A DNA stretch of 64,000 bases from Streptomyces montanisoli. GTDB lineage: Bacteria > Actinomycetota > Actinomycetes > Streptomycetales > Streptomycetaceae. The notes beneath the pieces were generated by a model, which made no database searches, was not told the DNA's origin, and saw only the letters and a program-made list of their open reading frames with translations. Of the stretch, positions 52,314 through 61,444 are shown one piece after another (position 1 is the stretch's first letter; each line of letters starts with the position of its first letter). The position numbers and the translations under genes were made by a program. Location of the stretch: the NCBI RefSeq assembly GCF_017813245.1, contig NZ_JAGIQL010000003.1:55409-119408 (forward strand), read 5' to 3'.

Positions 52314-52533
52314 GGCGGGCATCGTACGGCGGAGGCGTGACGAAGCGGGAATCGGGCCGACGACGGCCCGCGGCCCAGGGAGAACGCCGCGAACACGAAC
52401 AGTTTACGTGCCCCCCACTGGACGCGGCGGACGATGCGCAGTTCCCTGGCATACGGGGGATGTGGGTGCGCAGGCACACAGAGCGTTGCCCGGCAGGGCA
52501 CTACCGACCTCTCGGCGGATTGGGGCGCTATCC

Positions 52534-53421
52534 ATGACACGCACGCTCGTCGACGACCACAGGCTGCACCGGGACGAGACCGGGAGAAGGGCCCCCGCCG
52601 CCTCCGCGGTGAAGGACGTGAGCCCGCGCGCCAGGGACTGGGCGGAGATCCAGGAACGGATGCTCGTGCCCCTCTACGAGGCGGTCTACGAGCGGCTGGA
52701 GATCCGTGAGGGCACGAGGCTGCTCGCCCTCGGCTGCGGCTCGGGGCTCTCGCTGCTCATGGCGGCGACGCTGGGCGCCCAGGTGACAGGGGTCGACTCG
52801 GATCAAGAGCTGCTGGCGCTCGCGGACGAGCGGCTGCACGCGGAACCGGTCCCCGCGGGAAGGGGCGAGGCGGCAGGGCCGGGAACGCTCCTGCCCGCCG
52901 ACCGCATGGGCGACGCCTCGGGTCCCGGCCGCGCGCCGTACGACGTCATCACCGCCTTCCGGCCGATCGGGCCGGTCGCGGGGAACACCAGGAGCCCCGC
53001 GCCCGCGCTGCGCGGAGCGGTACCGCTGGCGAGGCGCGGCGCGCCCGTCGTGCTGGCGGGCTGGGGCCCGCCGGAGCGCTGTGCCAGCGCGGGGGTGATG
53101 GGCGTGGCGGGGCGGCTGACGGACCGGCTGCGCAAGGGGACGTGGCGGCCCGCGCACCGGGACGATCTGGAGGACGTGGCGGCACGTGCCGGCCTGCGTC
53201 CCGACGGCTCGGGCAGGGTGGCGTGCCCGTTCGGCTACGCGGACATGGCGAGCGCGGTGCGCGGGATGCTCTCGACCGGGGTGTTCGACGGCGCGGTGCG
53301 GGCCACGGACAGGCGGCAGGTGGAGAAGGAGGTAGGGGAGGCGCTCCATCCCCACCTGCGCAAGGACGGCACGGTCTGGATGCCCAACGTCTTCCGGTAC
53401 CTGATCGCGCGGGTGCCCTGA
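52534..53421 (+). CDS. Class I SAM-dependent methyltransferase
   Basis: 295 residues. Motif I LLALGCGSGLSLLMAATLGA and motif II region VTGVDSDQELLALADERL bind S-adenosylmethionine. Then PYDVITAFRPIGPVAG and VVLAGWGPPERC fit the family, and the C-terminal part is less typical. The substrate is unknown; related proteins stand alone in Streptomyces genomes. It precedes the yhf-like cluster on the same strand but 117 bases from it, with a separate promoter. Confidence 0.8.
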   Translation: MTRTLVDDHRLHRDETGRRAPAASAVKDVSPRARDWAEIQERMLVPLYEAVYERLEIREGTRLLALGCGSGLSLLMAATLGAQVTGVDSDQELLALADERLHAEPVPAGRGEAAGPGTLLPADRMGDASGPGRAPYDVITAFRPIGPVAGNTRSPAPALRGAVPLARRGAPVVLAGWGPPERCASAGVMGVAGRLTDRLRKGTWRPAHRDDLEDVAARAGLRPDGSGRVACPFGYADMASAVRGMLSTGVFDGAVRATDRRQVEKEVGEALHPHLRKDGTVWMPNVFRYLIARVP

Positions 53422-53503
53422 GCGGGCCGGCCCGGGCGCGGGTGCTCTGAGCCCGGGCCCTCCGAACCGCCCAGACCCTTCGAACGTTCCCTCGAAAGAG
53501 TTC

Positions 53504-53532
53504 TTGTCAGTATCCGGGATTCTGGTTATTGT
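53504..53532 (+). promoter_or_regulatory. Leaderless promoter of yhfZ with dyad in its spacer
   Basis: TTGTCA (53504-53509) and TATTGT (53527-53532) are 17 bases apart. The start of transcription would be at about 53539, where the GTG of yhfZ lies, so the mRNA would be leaderless. CAGTATCC (53508-53515) and GGATTCTG (53517-53524), seven of eight pairs, form a dyad within the spacer. A related sequence (18 of 27 bases the same) lies at 54542, before yhfY. Confidence 0.6.
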
Positions 53533-53538
53533 TCCAGT

Positions 53539-54477
53539 GTGACCGGACTTGACGAGCGTTTCCTGACGCGCAACGGCCTCGCGGCGCGCCGGCTCGCGGT
53601 TCTCCTGCTGAACCACGAGCCGGACACGAGGCTGCCGCGCGTGCGCGATTTCGCCGAGGAACTGGGCGTGGGAAACGGCACCGTGCAGGCCGCGTTGCAG
53701 CTGCTCGAACACGCCGAGGCCATCGAGACCACGGCCCGCGGCCACCTGGGCACGTTCCTCGTGCGCTCGGACCGGTCGATACTGTGGCGCCTTTCCGGCC
53801 TCGGCACCCTGCTCGCCGCGATGCCGCTGCCCTACTCGCGCCGCTACGAGGGGCTCGCGACCGGGTTGCGCAGTGCCTTCGAGAAGGCGGGCGCGCCGTT
53901 CGCGATCACCTTCATGCGCGGCGCGGGGGCGCGGACCACCGCGCTGCTCGACGGCAAGGTCGACCTGGTGGTGCTGTCCCGGTTCGCGGCCGACCGGCTG
54001 GTCGAGGAGCACCCGGTGGAGCTGGTCGCCGATCTGGGGCCCGCCACGTACGTCGGGGCGCACGGCCTGCTGCTGCGGCACGGCCTCGACGCCGACATGT
54101 CGGGGCTCAGGGTGGCCGTCGACCACGCGTCGGAGGACCAGCGCCTGCTGGCCGAGCGGGTGTTCGGCGACCGCGCCGACATCACCTGGGTCGAGGCTTC
54201 GTACATGCAGCTGGGCGAGTTGTTCCAGCACGGCGGGGCCGACGCCACGGTGTGGAATCTGGACGAGGCGCTGGACAGGCTCGGCCCGGGGGTCGATGTA
54301 CTGCCGCTCGGCGACGAGGTCACGCGCGACCTCGCGCTGCGCAACTCCAGTGCCGCGCTCATAGGAAGGACGGACGGGGCGAAGGCGATGTCCGCGGTGC
54401 GGGAGGCCCTCGACCTCGCGGTGATCACCAACTGCCAGACCGAAGTGCTCAACGGCGAACGGGCACCCTGGTACTGA
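53539..54477 (+). CDS. yhfZ: YhfZ-like GntR-type transcriptional regulator
   Basis: 312 residues from GTG 53539. Winged-helix start (LPRVRDFAEELGVGNGTVQA) of the GntR sort, then a C-terminal periplasmic-binding-like ligand domain (GLATGLRSAFEKAGAPFAIT, KVDLVVLSRFAADRLVEEHP). This two-domain plan is that of E. coli YhfZ. No ribosome site is visible, in line with a leaderless message. As first gene of an eight-gene cluster, it likely controls the cluster. Confidence 0.85.
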   Translation: MTGLDERFLTRNGLAARRLAVLLLNHEPDTRLPRVRDFAEELGVGNGTVQAALQLLEHAEAIETTARGHLGTFLVRSDRSILWRLSGLGTLLAAMPLPYSRRYEGLATGLRSAFEKAGAPFAITFMRGAGARTTALLDGKVDLVVLSRFAADRLVEEHPVELVADLGPATYVGAHGLLLRHGLDADMSGLRVAVDHASEDQRLLAERVFGDRADITWVEASYMQLGELFQHGGADATVWNLDEALDRLGPGVDVLPLGDEVTRDLALRNSSAALIGRTDGAKAMSAVREALDLAVITNCQTEVLNGERAPWY

Positions 54478-54541
54478 CGGGCGGGTGCCGCACCCACGCG
54501 GGCTGCCCGGTACCACGGGCCGCCCGGGCCGACCACAGGAT

Positions 54542-54565
54542 CAGAATACAAAATACTGGTTACTG
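54542..54565 (+). promoter_or_regulatory. Second YhfZ-type operator-like site, before yhfY
   Basis: CAGAATAC-A-AAATACTG followed by GTTACTG resembles the dyad in the yhfZ promoter (18 of 27 aligned bases the same). The region 54541-54580 is much richer in A and T than the flanking genes. It lies in the 110-base gap between yhfZ and yhfY, suggesting a second, regulated promoter for the metabolic genes. Confidence 0.5.
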
Positions 54566-54587
54566 ATTATTGCCGAGGAGGAACTCC

Positions 54588-54962
54588 ATGGACGACCAGC
54601 TCGCCCTCCGCATCAAGCTGTTCCGCGAGAGCGGACAGGTGCGTCCCGAGGTCGCCGCCTTCGTCTCGGACGAACTCGCGGCCCTGTCGGAGCAGGGGCA
54701 CACCGTCACCGAGGACACGGCGGGCATGCTCACGAGCCATCTGATGTTGGCGCTCACCCGCCTGCTGGACGGCGAGCCGATCGCCGTCTTCACCACCGAC
54801 GACCAGGTCGCGGCCGAGCTGGCCGGCCATCCCGAGGCCGTGGCCAGGGCCCGGGAGGTCGCCGGACGCGCGGAGCGCGCGCTTGGCGCCGCCCTGCCCG
54901 ACTCCGAAGTCAACTTCCTCGCGCTGCATCTGGCGGTGCTCGCCCAGCACTCCCCCGCCTGA
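54588..54962 (+). CDS. yhfY: YhfY-like PRD-domain protein
   Basis: 124 residues from ATG 54588, with GAGGAGG upstream. Fits a single PTS-regulation domain: ALRIKLFRESGQVRPEVAAF, TSHLMLALTRLLDGEPI and EVNFLALHLAVLAQH, with a conserved His in the last part. Like YhfY of E. coli it lacks a DNA-binding domain. Probably a sensor or a regulator partner. Confidence 0.85.
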   Translation: MDDQLALRIKLFRESGQVRPEVAAFVSDELAALSEQGHTVTEDTAGMLTSHLMLALTRLLDGEPIAVFTTDDQVAAELAGHPEAVARAREVAGRAERALGAALPDSEVNFLALHLAVLAQHSPA

Positions 54963-55028
54963 TCCGCCTGGCGGCCCGCCCGTCCCGTTGTTCTCCACCA
55001 CTCACGCGACCAGAGAAGGAATCCAGCC

Positions 55029-55385
55029 ATGACGAAGATCCTCACCGGCGGCGTCGGCAAGACCGAGGTCGCGAAGACCATCTCGGACCTCGGCATCGAC
55101 ACCCTGACCGTCACGGTCTCCAGCGACATGGACGCCGCGATGAAGCTGCGCGGCCGCCAGGCCGACTACTACCTCGGTACGTGCCACACCGGCGCGGGCG
55201 CCTCACTCGGCGTCCTCGTCGGCCTGGTGGGCGCGGTGAAGTGCCACACGTTCGGCCGCTCCGTACCGACCGAGGACGAGGTCTGCGCGCTGCTCGCCGA
55301 AGGCAAGACCGTCTTCGGCTTCGCCATCGACCAGATCGACGTCATCGCCCCGGTCATGGCCCGCGCCATCGCGGCGCGGGGCTGA
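55029..55385 (+). CDS. yhfU: YhfU-like DUF2620 protein
   Basis: 118 residues: TKILTGGVGKTEVAKTISDL, VSSDMDAAMKLRGRQADYYL and GTCHTGAGASLGVLVGLVGA. It resembles the small DUF2620 protein that always stands next to YhfT. The G-C-TGAGASLG stretch is reminiscent of phosphate-binding loops such as those of PTS IIB-like proteins. It may be a soluble partner of the transporter. Confidence 0.85.
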   Translation: MTKILTGGVGKTEVAKTISDLGIDTLTVTVSSDMDAAMKLRGRQADYYLGTCHTGAGASLGVLVGLVGAVKCHTFGRSVPTEDEVCALLAEGKTVFGFAIDQIDVIAPVMARAIAARG

Positions 55386-55422
55386 CCGCCCAGGACACGA
55401 CCGGGCCCAAAGGAGTCACCCC

Positions 55423-56856
55423 GTGAGCACAGTGCTCGCAGCGAGCGCCCATCTGGACTTCTCGCTGACCCAGAAACTGACCGTCATCGTGCTGGCCGCG
55501 CTCACCGCGCTCGTCTCGCACATGGCCCTGGCCGTCTTCAACGACGGCACCCGCCCGTTCATGCTGGAGTTCATCCAGGGGCGCGCCACGCGCGCCGCGA
55601 CCGCGGCGGTGGCCTTCGGGCTCTCGGCGGGGTTCATCTTCGGACTGGGCGCTCCGATGGCCCTGTCGTCCGGTGTGCTCAACCCGTGGCTGCTCTTCCT
55701 GCCCACCGACATCCTGGGCATCCTCGCGGTCCGCAAATGGCTCGCGGTGGTGCTCGGCGGCGCCTGGGGCGCGCTGGTGGTCTTCGGGCTGAACGGCGCC
55801 AACGACGTGGCCCACAAGCTGCCCGTGGACTTCCTGACCGCGATGCAGCAGATGTCCACGCCGATCCTGTTCCTCTTCACGCTCTTCCCCGTGCTCGCGG
55901 TGGCCAAGCAGTTCGGCAAGGCACGCGGCGCCATCACGGGCGTCGTGGAACTGGCCCTGGTCATCATGACGATGAAGCTGTGGCCGAACATCTTCGCCGG
56001 GTCGCTCGCCATGGCGGCGGGCGTGCTGATGCTGATCGGCTTCGCCGTACGCAAGGACCTGCTGCAGCGCAGGACCGACCGCGAGGCCGAGGCGGAGGCA
56101 ACGGCGGCGGCAGGCCCCGCGACGGACGGCCCCGGCGGCGGACCGGGCGGCGACGGCAGCGCACTCGCGCAGACGGGCGCCGGCGGCACGGACGTGCCCG
56201 AAGAGGTACTCGAGGACCCGATGGCGTCCCTGTTCAGCGCCAGCGCGGCCAGGCTGCGCAAGCACCTGCCGCTGTTCATGCTGCTGGGCGCCGGGGTCTG
56301 CCTGATCGCGCAGATGCACATATTCGGCGGCGGCGAGGCCACCAGCTTCCTCATCGCCAAGGGACACATCAGCGAGGCGGCCCAGGTCGACTTCTACCGG
56401 GTCTTCGGGTTCATCCCCCTGATCGCGACGACGGCGCTGGCGTCTGGCACCTACGGGATCGCCGGACTGACGCTCGTCTACCCCATCGGATACCTGATGC
56501 CGAACCCGATCCTGGCGGCCGTGGCCGGCGCCGTGGTGATGGCCCTCGAGATCCTCGGCCTCTCGTCCATCGGCAAGGTACTCGGCAAGCTGCCGAGCGT
56601 CCGCGACTCCTCCGAGCACCTGCGCAGCGCCATCACGGACACGCTGCAACTGGCCATCCTGTTCGGCTCGCTGCTCGCCGCGAACGTGATGGGCGGCGGG
56701 CTCGGCATCCTCATCGTCGGCGGGCTCTACCTCGTCAACGAGGCGATGGGCCGCCCCGTGGTGCGGATGGCGGCGGCGCCCGCGGCGGTCATCGTCGGCG
56801 GCATCCTCCTCAACGTCCTCTACTGGCTCGACCTGTTCACCCCGGTGAAGGGCTGA
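55423..56856 (+). CDS. yhfT: YhfT-like multi-pass membrane protein (putative transporter)
   Basis: 477 residues from GTG 55423 with about ten or more hydrophobic segments, for example TVIVLAALTALVSHMALAVF, FGLSAGFIFGLGAPMAL, AMAAGVLMLIGFAV, and SLLAANVMGGGLGILIVGGL. A cytosolic insert near residues 215-275 is Gly/Ala-rich. Matches YhfT, a predicted permease of the E. coli operon. Its substrate is unknown; the neighbours suggest an amino or sugar-phosphate-related compound. Confidence 0.85.
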   Translation: MSTVLAASAHLDFSLTQKLTVIVLAALTALVSHMALAVFNDGTRPFMLEFIQGRATRAATAAVAFGLSAGFIFGLGAPMALSSGVLNPWLLFLPTDILGILAVRKWLAVVLGGAWGALVVFGLNGANDVAHKLPVDFLTAMQQMSTPILFLFTLFPVLAVAKQFGKARGAITGVVELALVIMTMKLWPNIFAGSLAMAAGVLMLIGFAVRKDLLQRRTDREAEAEATAAAGPATDGPGGGPGGDGSALAQTGAGGTDVPEEVLEDPMASLFSASAARLRKHLPLFMLLGAGVCLIAQMHIFGGGEATSFLIAKGHISEAAQVDFYRVFGFIPLIATTALASGTYGIAGLTLVYPIGYLMPNPILAAVAGAVVMALEILGLSSIGKVLGKLPSVRDSSEHLRSAITDTLQLAILFGSLLAANVMGGGLGILIVGGLYLVNEAMGRPVVRMAAAPAAVIVGGILLNVLYWLDLFTPVKG

Positions 56857-56906
56857 CCCGTCCCCGTGATCGAGAGGGCCCCACGGCCCGGAAAGGCACC
56901 CGCGCC

Positions 56907-57851
56907 ATGCACCACCATCTGCGCACCGTCGCCGGGCCGCTGGACGTCTCGGGGATCCGGGGGCCGCTGCTCGCCCATGAGCACCTGGTCCTCGACCTCG
57001 ACCACGCGGGCGACCGGGCGGCCGTGCTCGACCCGGTCGCGCACGCGCCCGCCGTCACCGAGGAGCTGTCCGCGCTGCGCGCCGCCTTCGGCCTCAGCGC
57101 CGTCGTCGAGCTGACGTGCCGGGGCATGGGCCGCGATCCGCGCGCGCTGGCGCGGATCGCGGCGGACTCCGGCGTGCCGGTCGTCGCGGCGACCGGCTGG
57201 TACTACGAGCCGTTCCATCCGGCGGAGGTCGGCGCATCAGGCACCGCCGGGCTCACGGACACCCTCGTCCGGGAGATCGAGCACGGCATCGGCACCACCG
57301 GTGTCCTGCCCGGTGTCATCGGCGAGGTCGGCAGCCACGGCGACGTGCCGAGCCCCGAGGAGGCACGGGTGCTCACCGCGTCCGCACGGGCGGCCACCGC
57401 CACCGGCCTGTCGCTGGCCACCCATGCCCAGCTCGGCCGGGGCGGCCCGGCCCAGCTGGACATCCTCACCGCGGCCGGTCTGCCGCCGCACCGCATCTCG
57501 ATCGGCCACCAGGACCTGCTGGACGACCCGGCCACGCACCGGGCGCTCGCCGCGCAGGGCGCGTACGTCGCGTTCGACACCGTCGGCAAGTCGGGCTACC
57601 AGAGCGACGACACCCGGCTGCGGCTGCTGCTCGACCTGCTGGACGCGGGCCACGCCGACCGGGCGCTGCTCAGCTGCGACATCTCGCGCCACGGCTATCT
57701 GGCGTCCGAGGGCGGGCAGGGCTACGGGCACCTGTTCGGCTCCTTCCTGCCCAAGGCGCGCGCGGCAGGTCTGGACGACGACCTCGTGGACCTCATCACG
57801 CGCCGCAACCCCCTGCGCTTCCTCACCGGCGCAGACGTCGAGGAGATCTGA
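56907..57851 (+). CDS. php: Phosphotriesterase homology protein (Php/YhfV)
   Basis: 314 residues. Amidohydrolase-type metal centre: His 24 and His 26 in LLAHEHLVLD, Glu 140 in GVIGEVGSHG as bridging residue (Lys in true phosphotriesterases, Glu in Php), His 173 in LATHAQLG, His 201 in IGHQD, Asp 258 in LLSCDISRHG. All are present, so it should be an active hydrolase, probably a lactonase- or ester-cleaving enzyme. The E. coli homologue has no known substrate. Confidence 0.9.
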   Translation: MHHHLRTVAGPLDVSGIRGPLLAHEHLVLDLDHAGDRAAVLDPVAHAPAVTEELSALRAAFGLSAVVELTCRGMGRDPRALARIAADSGVPVVAATGWYYEPFHPAEVGASGTAGLTDTLVREIEHGIGTTGVLPGVIGEVGSHGDVPSPEEARVLTASARAATATGLSLATHAQLGRGGPAQLDILTAAGLPPHRISIGHQDLLDDPATHRALAAQGAYVAFDTVGKSGYQSDDTRLRLLLDLLDAGHADRALLSCDISRHGYLASEGGQGYGHLFGSFLPKARAAGLDDDLVDLITRRNPLRFLTGADVEEI

Positions 57852-59021
57852 ATGCCGCACGGCACACCCCCCACACCTCCCAAGCCCCCTACGCCCGCCG
57901 CACCGGGCACCGCCGAGACCCGCGTGCGGCTGCCGGGGACCCACCCGCTGCCGACGGTGGCGCTGCGGGACGCGCTCCGCACCCAGTTCCGGCTGCTGGA
58001 GCGGACCGCGGCCCACTTCGAGGGGCCGCAACTGTTCGAGGCGGACGCCGGCGTGGTGCCGGGGCTCGGCAGGCCGCGGACGACGGCGCGCGTCGAGGCC
58101 GTCCTGGCCGAGTTCCTCGGCGCCGAGGACGCGGCGCTCGTGCAGGGCGCCGGCACCGGCGCCATCCGGGCCGCCCTGCAGGCCGCCGCCGGCCCGGGCG
58201 AGCCGCTGCTCATCCACCGGGCGCCCGTCTACCGCACCACCGCCGTCACGCTGCGCGGGCTCGGCGTCCGCACCGTCGAGGTCGACTTCAACGACGCGGC
58301 GGCGCTCGAAGCCGCCCTGGCGACGGGCGAGTTCCGCTGGGCCTACGTGCAGCACAGCCGCCAGCGCCTGACGGACGCGTACGACCCGGCGGCGGTGCTC
58401 GCCGCCTGCTCCGCCGCCGGGGTGCGGACGATCGTGGACGACAACTACGCCGTACTGCGCGTGCCCGCGTCGGGAGTCGAGCTGGGAGCGGAGGCGTCCT
58501 GCTTCTCGCTGTTCAAGCTGCACGGCCCGGAAGGGGTCGGCGCCGTCGTCGGCTCGCGCGAGCTGATCGGCCGGATCCGCGCCGACAACTACTCGGGGGG
58601 CGGGCAGGTCCAGGGCCACCAGGCGCTCGACGCCCTGCGCGCCCTCACCCACGTGCCGGTCATGTGGGCCGTGCAGTCGGAGGTCGGCGCCGAGGTCGCC
58701 GAACGGCTCGCGGCCGGCGAGGTCCCCGGCGTCGCGGACGTCCGCCTCGCCAACGTCCAGGACCGCTGCCTGATCGTCCTGCTCGACCGACCGGTCGCAC
58801 GTGAACTGCCCGCCGTCGCGGCCCGGCACGGGGCCGCCCCCTACCCCGTCGGCTCGAACTCGCGCTACGAGATCGCGCCGCTCGTCTACCGCATGTCCAG
58901 CTCGTCCCTCGACGACGCTCCCGAACTCGCCGACTGGGCCGTACGGATCAACCCGATGAGGGCCGGCGCGGACCTCGTGATCGAGATCGTCCGCCGCTCC
59001 CTGCACGACCTGAAGGGCTGA
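57852..59021 (+). CDS. yhfS: YhfS-like PLP-dependent enzyme, fold type I
   Basis: 389 residues, ATG directly at the php stop. Cofactor motifs: VQGAGTGAIRAALQAAAG (phosphate-binding), IVDDNYAVLRVP (Asp for the pyridine nitrogen), and FSLFKLHGPEGVGAVVG with the likely Schiff-base Lys 222. Related to cystathionine/aminotransferase enzymes, the same as E. coli YhfS. Substrate unknown. Confidence 0.88.
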   Translation: MPHGTPPTPPKPPTPAAPGTAETRVRLPGTHPLPTVALRDALRTQFRLLERTAAHFEGPQLFEADAGVVPGLGRPRTTARVEAVLAEFLGAEDAALVQGAGTGAIRAALQAAAGPGEPLLIHRAPVYRTTAVTLRGLGVRTVEVDFNDAAALEAALATGEFRWAYVQHSRQRLTDAYDPAAVLAACSAAGVRTIVDDNYAVLRVPASGVELGAEASCFSLFKLHGPEGVGAVVGSRELIGRIRADNYSGGGQVQGHQALDALRALTHVPVMWAVQSEVGAEVAERLAAGEVPGVADVRLANVQDRCLIVLLDRPVARELPAVAARHGAAPYPVGSNSRYEIAPLVYRMSSSSLDDAPELADWAVRINPMRAGADLVIEIVRRSLHDLKG

Positions 59022-59023
59022 CC

Positions 59024-60211
59024 GTGTTCCTCGACACCGTCCTCACCCGCAACCCCGGTCTCGTCGAGACCGCCGCCGCGCTGCACGGCTCGGGCGCCAT
59101 CCCGCCCGACACCTATGTGCTGGACGCCGACGCGGTCGAGGCCAACGCCTCGCTGCTCGCGGCCGAGGCCGACCGGCTCGGCCTGACGCTCTGGTTCGTC
59201 GTCAAGCAACTCGGCCGCAACCCCGAGCTGATCCGGGCCGTCTCGCGCCACATCCCCGCCTTCGCCGCGATCGATCCGGCGGAGGCGCGGCTCCTGCACG
59301 CCACGGGCGCCCGGCCCGGCAACCTCGGCCACCTGGTGCAGATCCCGCACCGCGACCTGCCCGAGATGCTCGGCTGGCGGCCGGAGGCCGTGACGGTCTT
59401 CGACCTGGCCAACGCCCGCGCCGTGTCGGACGCCGCCGCCGGCCTCGGCCGGGTGCAGGACGTCCTCGTGCGCCTGGAAGGCGCCTCCGGTACGGTCTAT
59501 CCGGGCCAGGAGGGCGGTGTCCCCCTGGAGCAGCTCGACGCGTTCGCCGCCGAGGCCGAACGGCTGCCCGGGATCCGGATCGCGGGCGTCACCGCGTTCC
59601 CGTGCGTGCTGTGCGATCCGGCGACCGGCGTGCCCGCCCCGACACCCACGTTCGAGCTGGCCGTCAAGGCGAAGGCGCTGCTCGCCTCGCGCGGCCACCG
59701 CGACCTGAAGCTGAGCGCCCCCAGCGCCACGTCGATGGCCACGCTGCCGCTGCTCGCGGAGCTCGGGGCGACGCACGGCGAGCCGGGGCACTCCCTCACG
59801 GGCACCACCCCGCTGCACGCCGTCGACGCGCACCAGCCGGAACAGCCCGCGTACGTGTACGTGACCGAGGTCGCACACACCCTGGCGGACGGGCGCCCCG
59901 CCGTGTACGGCGGCGGTTTCTACGCGCGCGCGGGCATCCGCGGCGCACTCCTGACGCGCAGCGGTGTCCGGCTCCCCGTCCAGCCGGCCCCCGCGGAGAA
60001 CATCGACTACTACCGGTTGCTCGGCGCGCCCGAGCGGGCCGGAGAGGCGCGCGCGGGCGACACGGCCGTGCTCGCCTTCCGCACGCAGATCTTCGTCACC
60101 CGCTCGTCGGTCGCGATCGTCTCCGGCCTGTCCACCGGCTCGCCCCGGCTCACCGGCCTGTACGACTCCCGGGGCCGGGCCCTGGAGCGGCCCGAGAGGA
60201 GCACGCCGTGA
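59024..60211 (+). CDS. yhfX: YhfX-like PLP-dependent enzyme (alanine racemase fold)
   Basis: 395 residues from GTG 59024. Alanine-racemase-like barrel with the expected Lys near residue 61 (WFVVKQLGRNPE), IAGVTAFPCVL, and a late Cys; C-terminal domain with EVAHTLADGRPAVYGGGFYA. Matches YhfX, a racemase-like protein. It could racemise or decarboxylate an amino acid. Its stop overlaps the yhfW start. Confidence 0.88.
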   Translation: MFLDTVLTRNPGLVETAAALHGSGAIPPDTYVLDADAVEANASLLAAEADRLGLTLWFVVKQLGRNPELIRAVSRHIPAFAAIDPAEARLLHATGARPGNLGHLVQIPHRDLPEMLGWRPEAVTVFDLANARAVSDAAAGLGRVQDVLVRLEGASGTVYPGQEGGVPLEQLDAFAAEAERLPGIRIAGVTAFPCVLCDPATGVPAPTPTFELAVKAKALLASRGHRDLKLSAPSATSMATLPLLAELGATHGEPGHSLTGTTPLHAVDAHQPEQPAYVYVTEVAHTLADGRPAVYGGGFYARAGIRGALLTRSGVRLPVQPAPAENIDYYRLLGAPERAGEARAGDTAVLAFRTQIFVTRSSVAIVSGLSTGSPRLTGLYDSRGRALERPERSTP

Positions 60212-61425
60212 GCAGGACCGTCATCGTCGTCATCGACGGCTTCGGTGTGGGCGCCATGCCCGACGCGGGCGCCCTGCGCCCCGGCGACGCCGCGGCCGAC
60301 ACCTGCGGCCATGTGCTCGACGGCTGCCGCGAGCTGCTGGGCCGCCCGCTGAGGCTGCCCGCCCTCGGGGCGCTGGGGCTCGGCGTCGTCCATCCGCACC
60401 GCGACCTGGCGGCGGCCACGCCGCTGCCGGTCGCGGCCGGCAGGGCCGCGCTCGGCTATCCGGGCGCGGACACCTTCGCCGGCCACCAGACCATGATGGG
60501 CGCAGACTTCAGCCGCGTCACCGTCGCGAGGCTGGCGGAGCACCTGTCGGACGTCACGGCCGCGCTCAAGGCCGCCGGGCACACGGTGTCGCTGCTCGAC
60601 GGCAGGCCACTGCTCGTCGTCGACGACGCGGTGCTGGTGCACGACAACCTGGAGGCAGACCCGGGGATCAACTGGAACGCGTCGGCCCGCCTGGCGGACA
60701 TGTCCTTCGAGGGAACGCTCGCGGTCGCCCGCACGGTACGCACGGTCGCCCCGGTGGCGCGCGTCATCGCCGTGGGCGGCAACGCGGACGGTCCGCTGCG
60801 GGAGTTCGTCCGCGACGGCGACGGCGGCACGGTCGGTCTGGACACGCCGGCGACGGGTTTCTACCGCAACGGCGGCCTTCAGGTGCGGCACCTGGGGGCG
60901 GAACTCGACCACACGCGGCAGCTCCCCGATCTCGCCGCGCGCTCCGGCATCCCGGTCACGCTCGTCGGCAAGGCGGCGGACATCCTCGCGTGCGACGCGG
61001 CCGAGCGCCGTCCCGCCGTGGCGACGGCCGAGGTCGCCGGGCACACGCTGGACGCCGTGCGGGCGTCGGGGCACGACGCGCTGGTCGTGGCCAACGTCCA
61101 GGAGTCCGACCTGGCGGGGCACCAGCAGGACACCGCGCGCTACGGGCGGGTCCTTGAGGAGGCCGACACGGGGCTGTTCGAGCTGATCGGGCTCCTCGAC
61201 CGGCCGGACGACCGGCTGATCGTGACGGGCGACCACGGCAACGACCCCACCATCGGGCACGCGTACCACACCCGCGAGTTCGTGCCCGTGCTGATCCACG
61301 CGCCCGGCACGGACGGCACGGAGATACTTCCCGACGCCCCGACCCTCGCGGACGTCGGCGCCCGCGCCGCGGCCTTCCTCGGCCTGCCGGCGGGGGCGCT
61401 GGCCAACGGCTCGGTCCGGCGCTGA
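60208..61425 (+). CDS. yhfW: YhfW-like phosphopentomutase-family enzyme
   Basis: 405 residues from GTG 60208 (GTGA overlap). Alkaline-phosphatase superfamily: TVIVVIDGFGVGAMPDAGAL, AGHQTMMGADFS (nucleophile Thr), VVANVQESDLAGHQQDTARY, and VTGDHGNDPTIGHAYHTREF with metal-binding Asp/His. Length and motifs follow DeoB phosphopentomutase, as YhfW does in E. coli. It would act on a phosphosugar. Last gene of the cluster before a terminator. Confidence 0.88.
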   Translation: MSRTVIVVIDGFGVGAMPDAGALRPGDAAADTCGHVLDGCRELLGRPLRLPALGALGLGVVHPHRDLAAATPLPVAAGRAALGYPGADTFAGHQTMMGADFSRVTVARLAEHLSDVTAALKAAGHTVSLLDGRPLLVVDDAVLVHDNLEADPGINWNASARLADMSFEGTLAVARTVRTVAPVARVIAVGGNADGPLREFVRDGDGGTVGLDTPATGFYRNGGLQVRHLGAELDHTRQLPDLAARSGIPVTLVGKAADILACDAAERRPAVATAEVAGHTLDAVRASGHDALVVANVQESDLAGHQQDTARYGRVLEEADTGLFELIGLLDRPDDRLIVTGDHGNDPTIGHAYHTREFVPVLIHAPGTDGTEILPDAPTLADVGARAAAFLGLPAGALANGSVRR

Positions 61426-61444
61426 CCTGACGCGCCGCACCGTG

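Noticed and set aside
55354..59006. Long minus-strand frames across the yhf-like cluster
   Set aside because: Gln/Arg/Gly-rich antisense shadows of genes with intact catalytic motifs.
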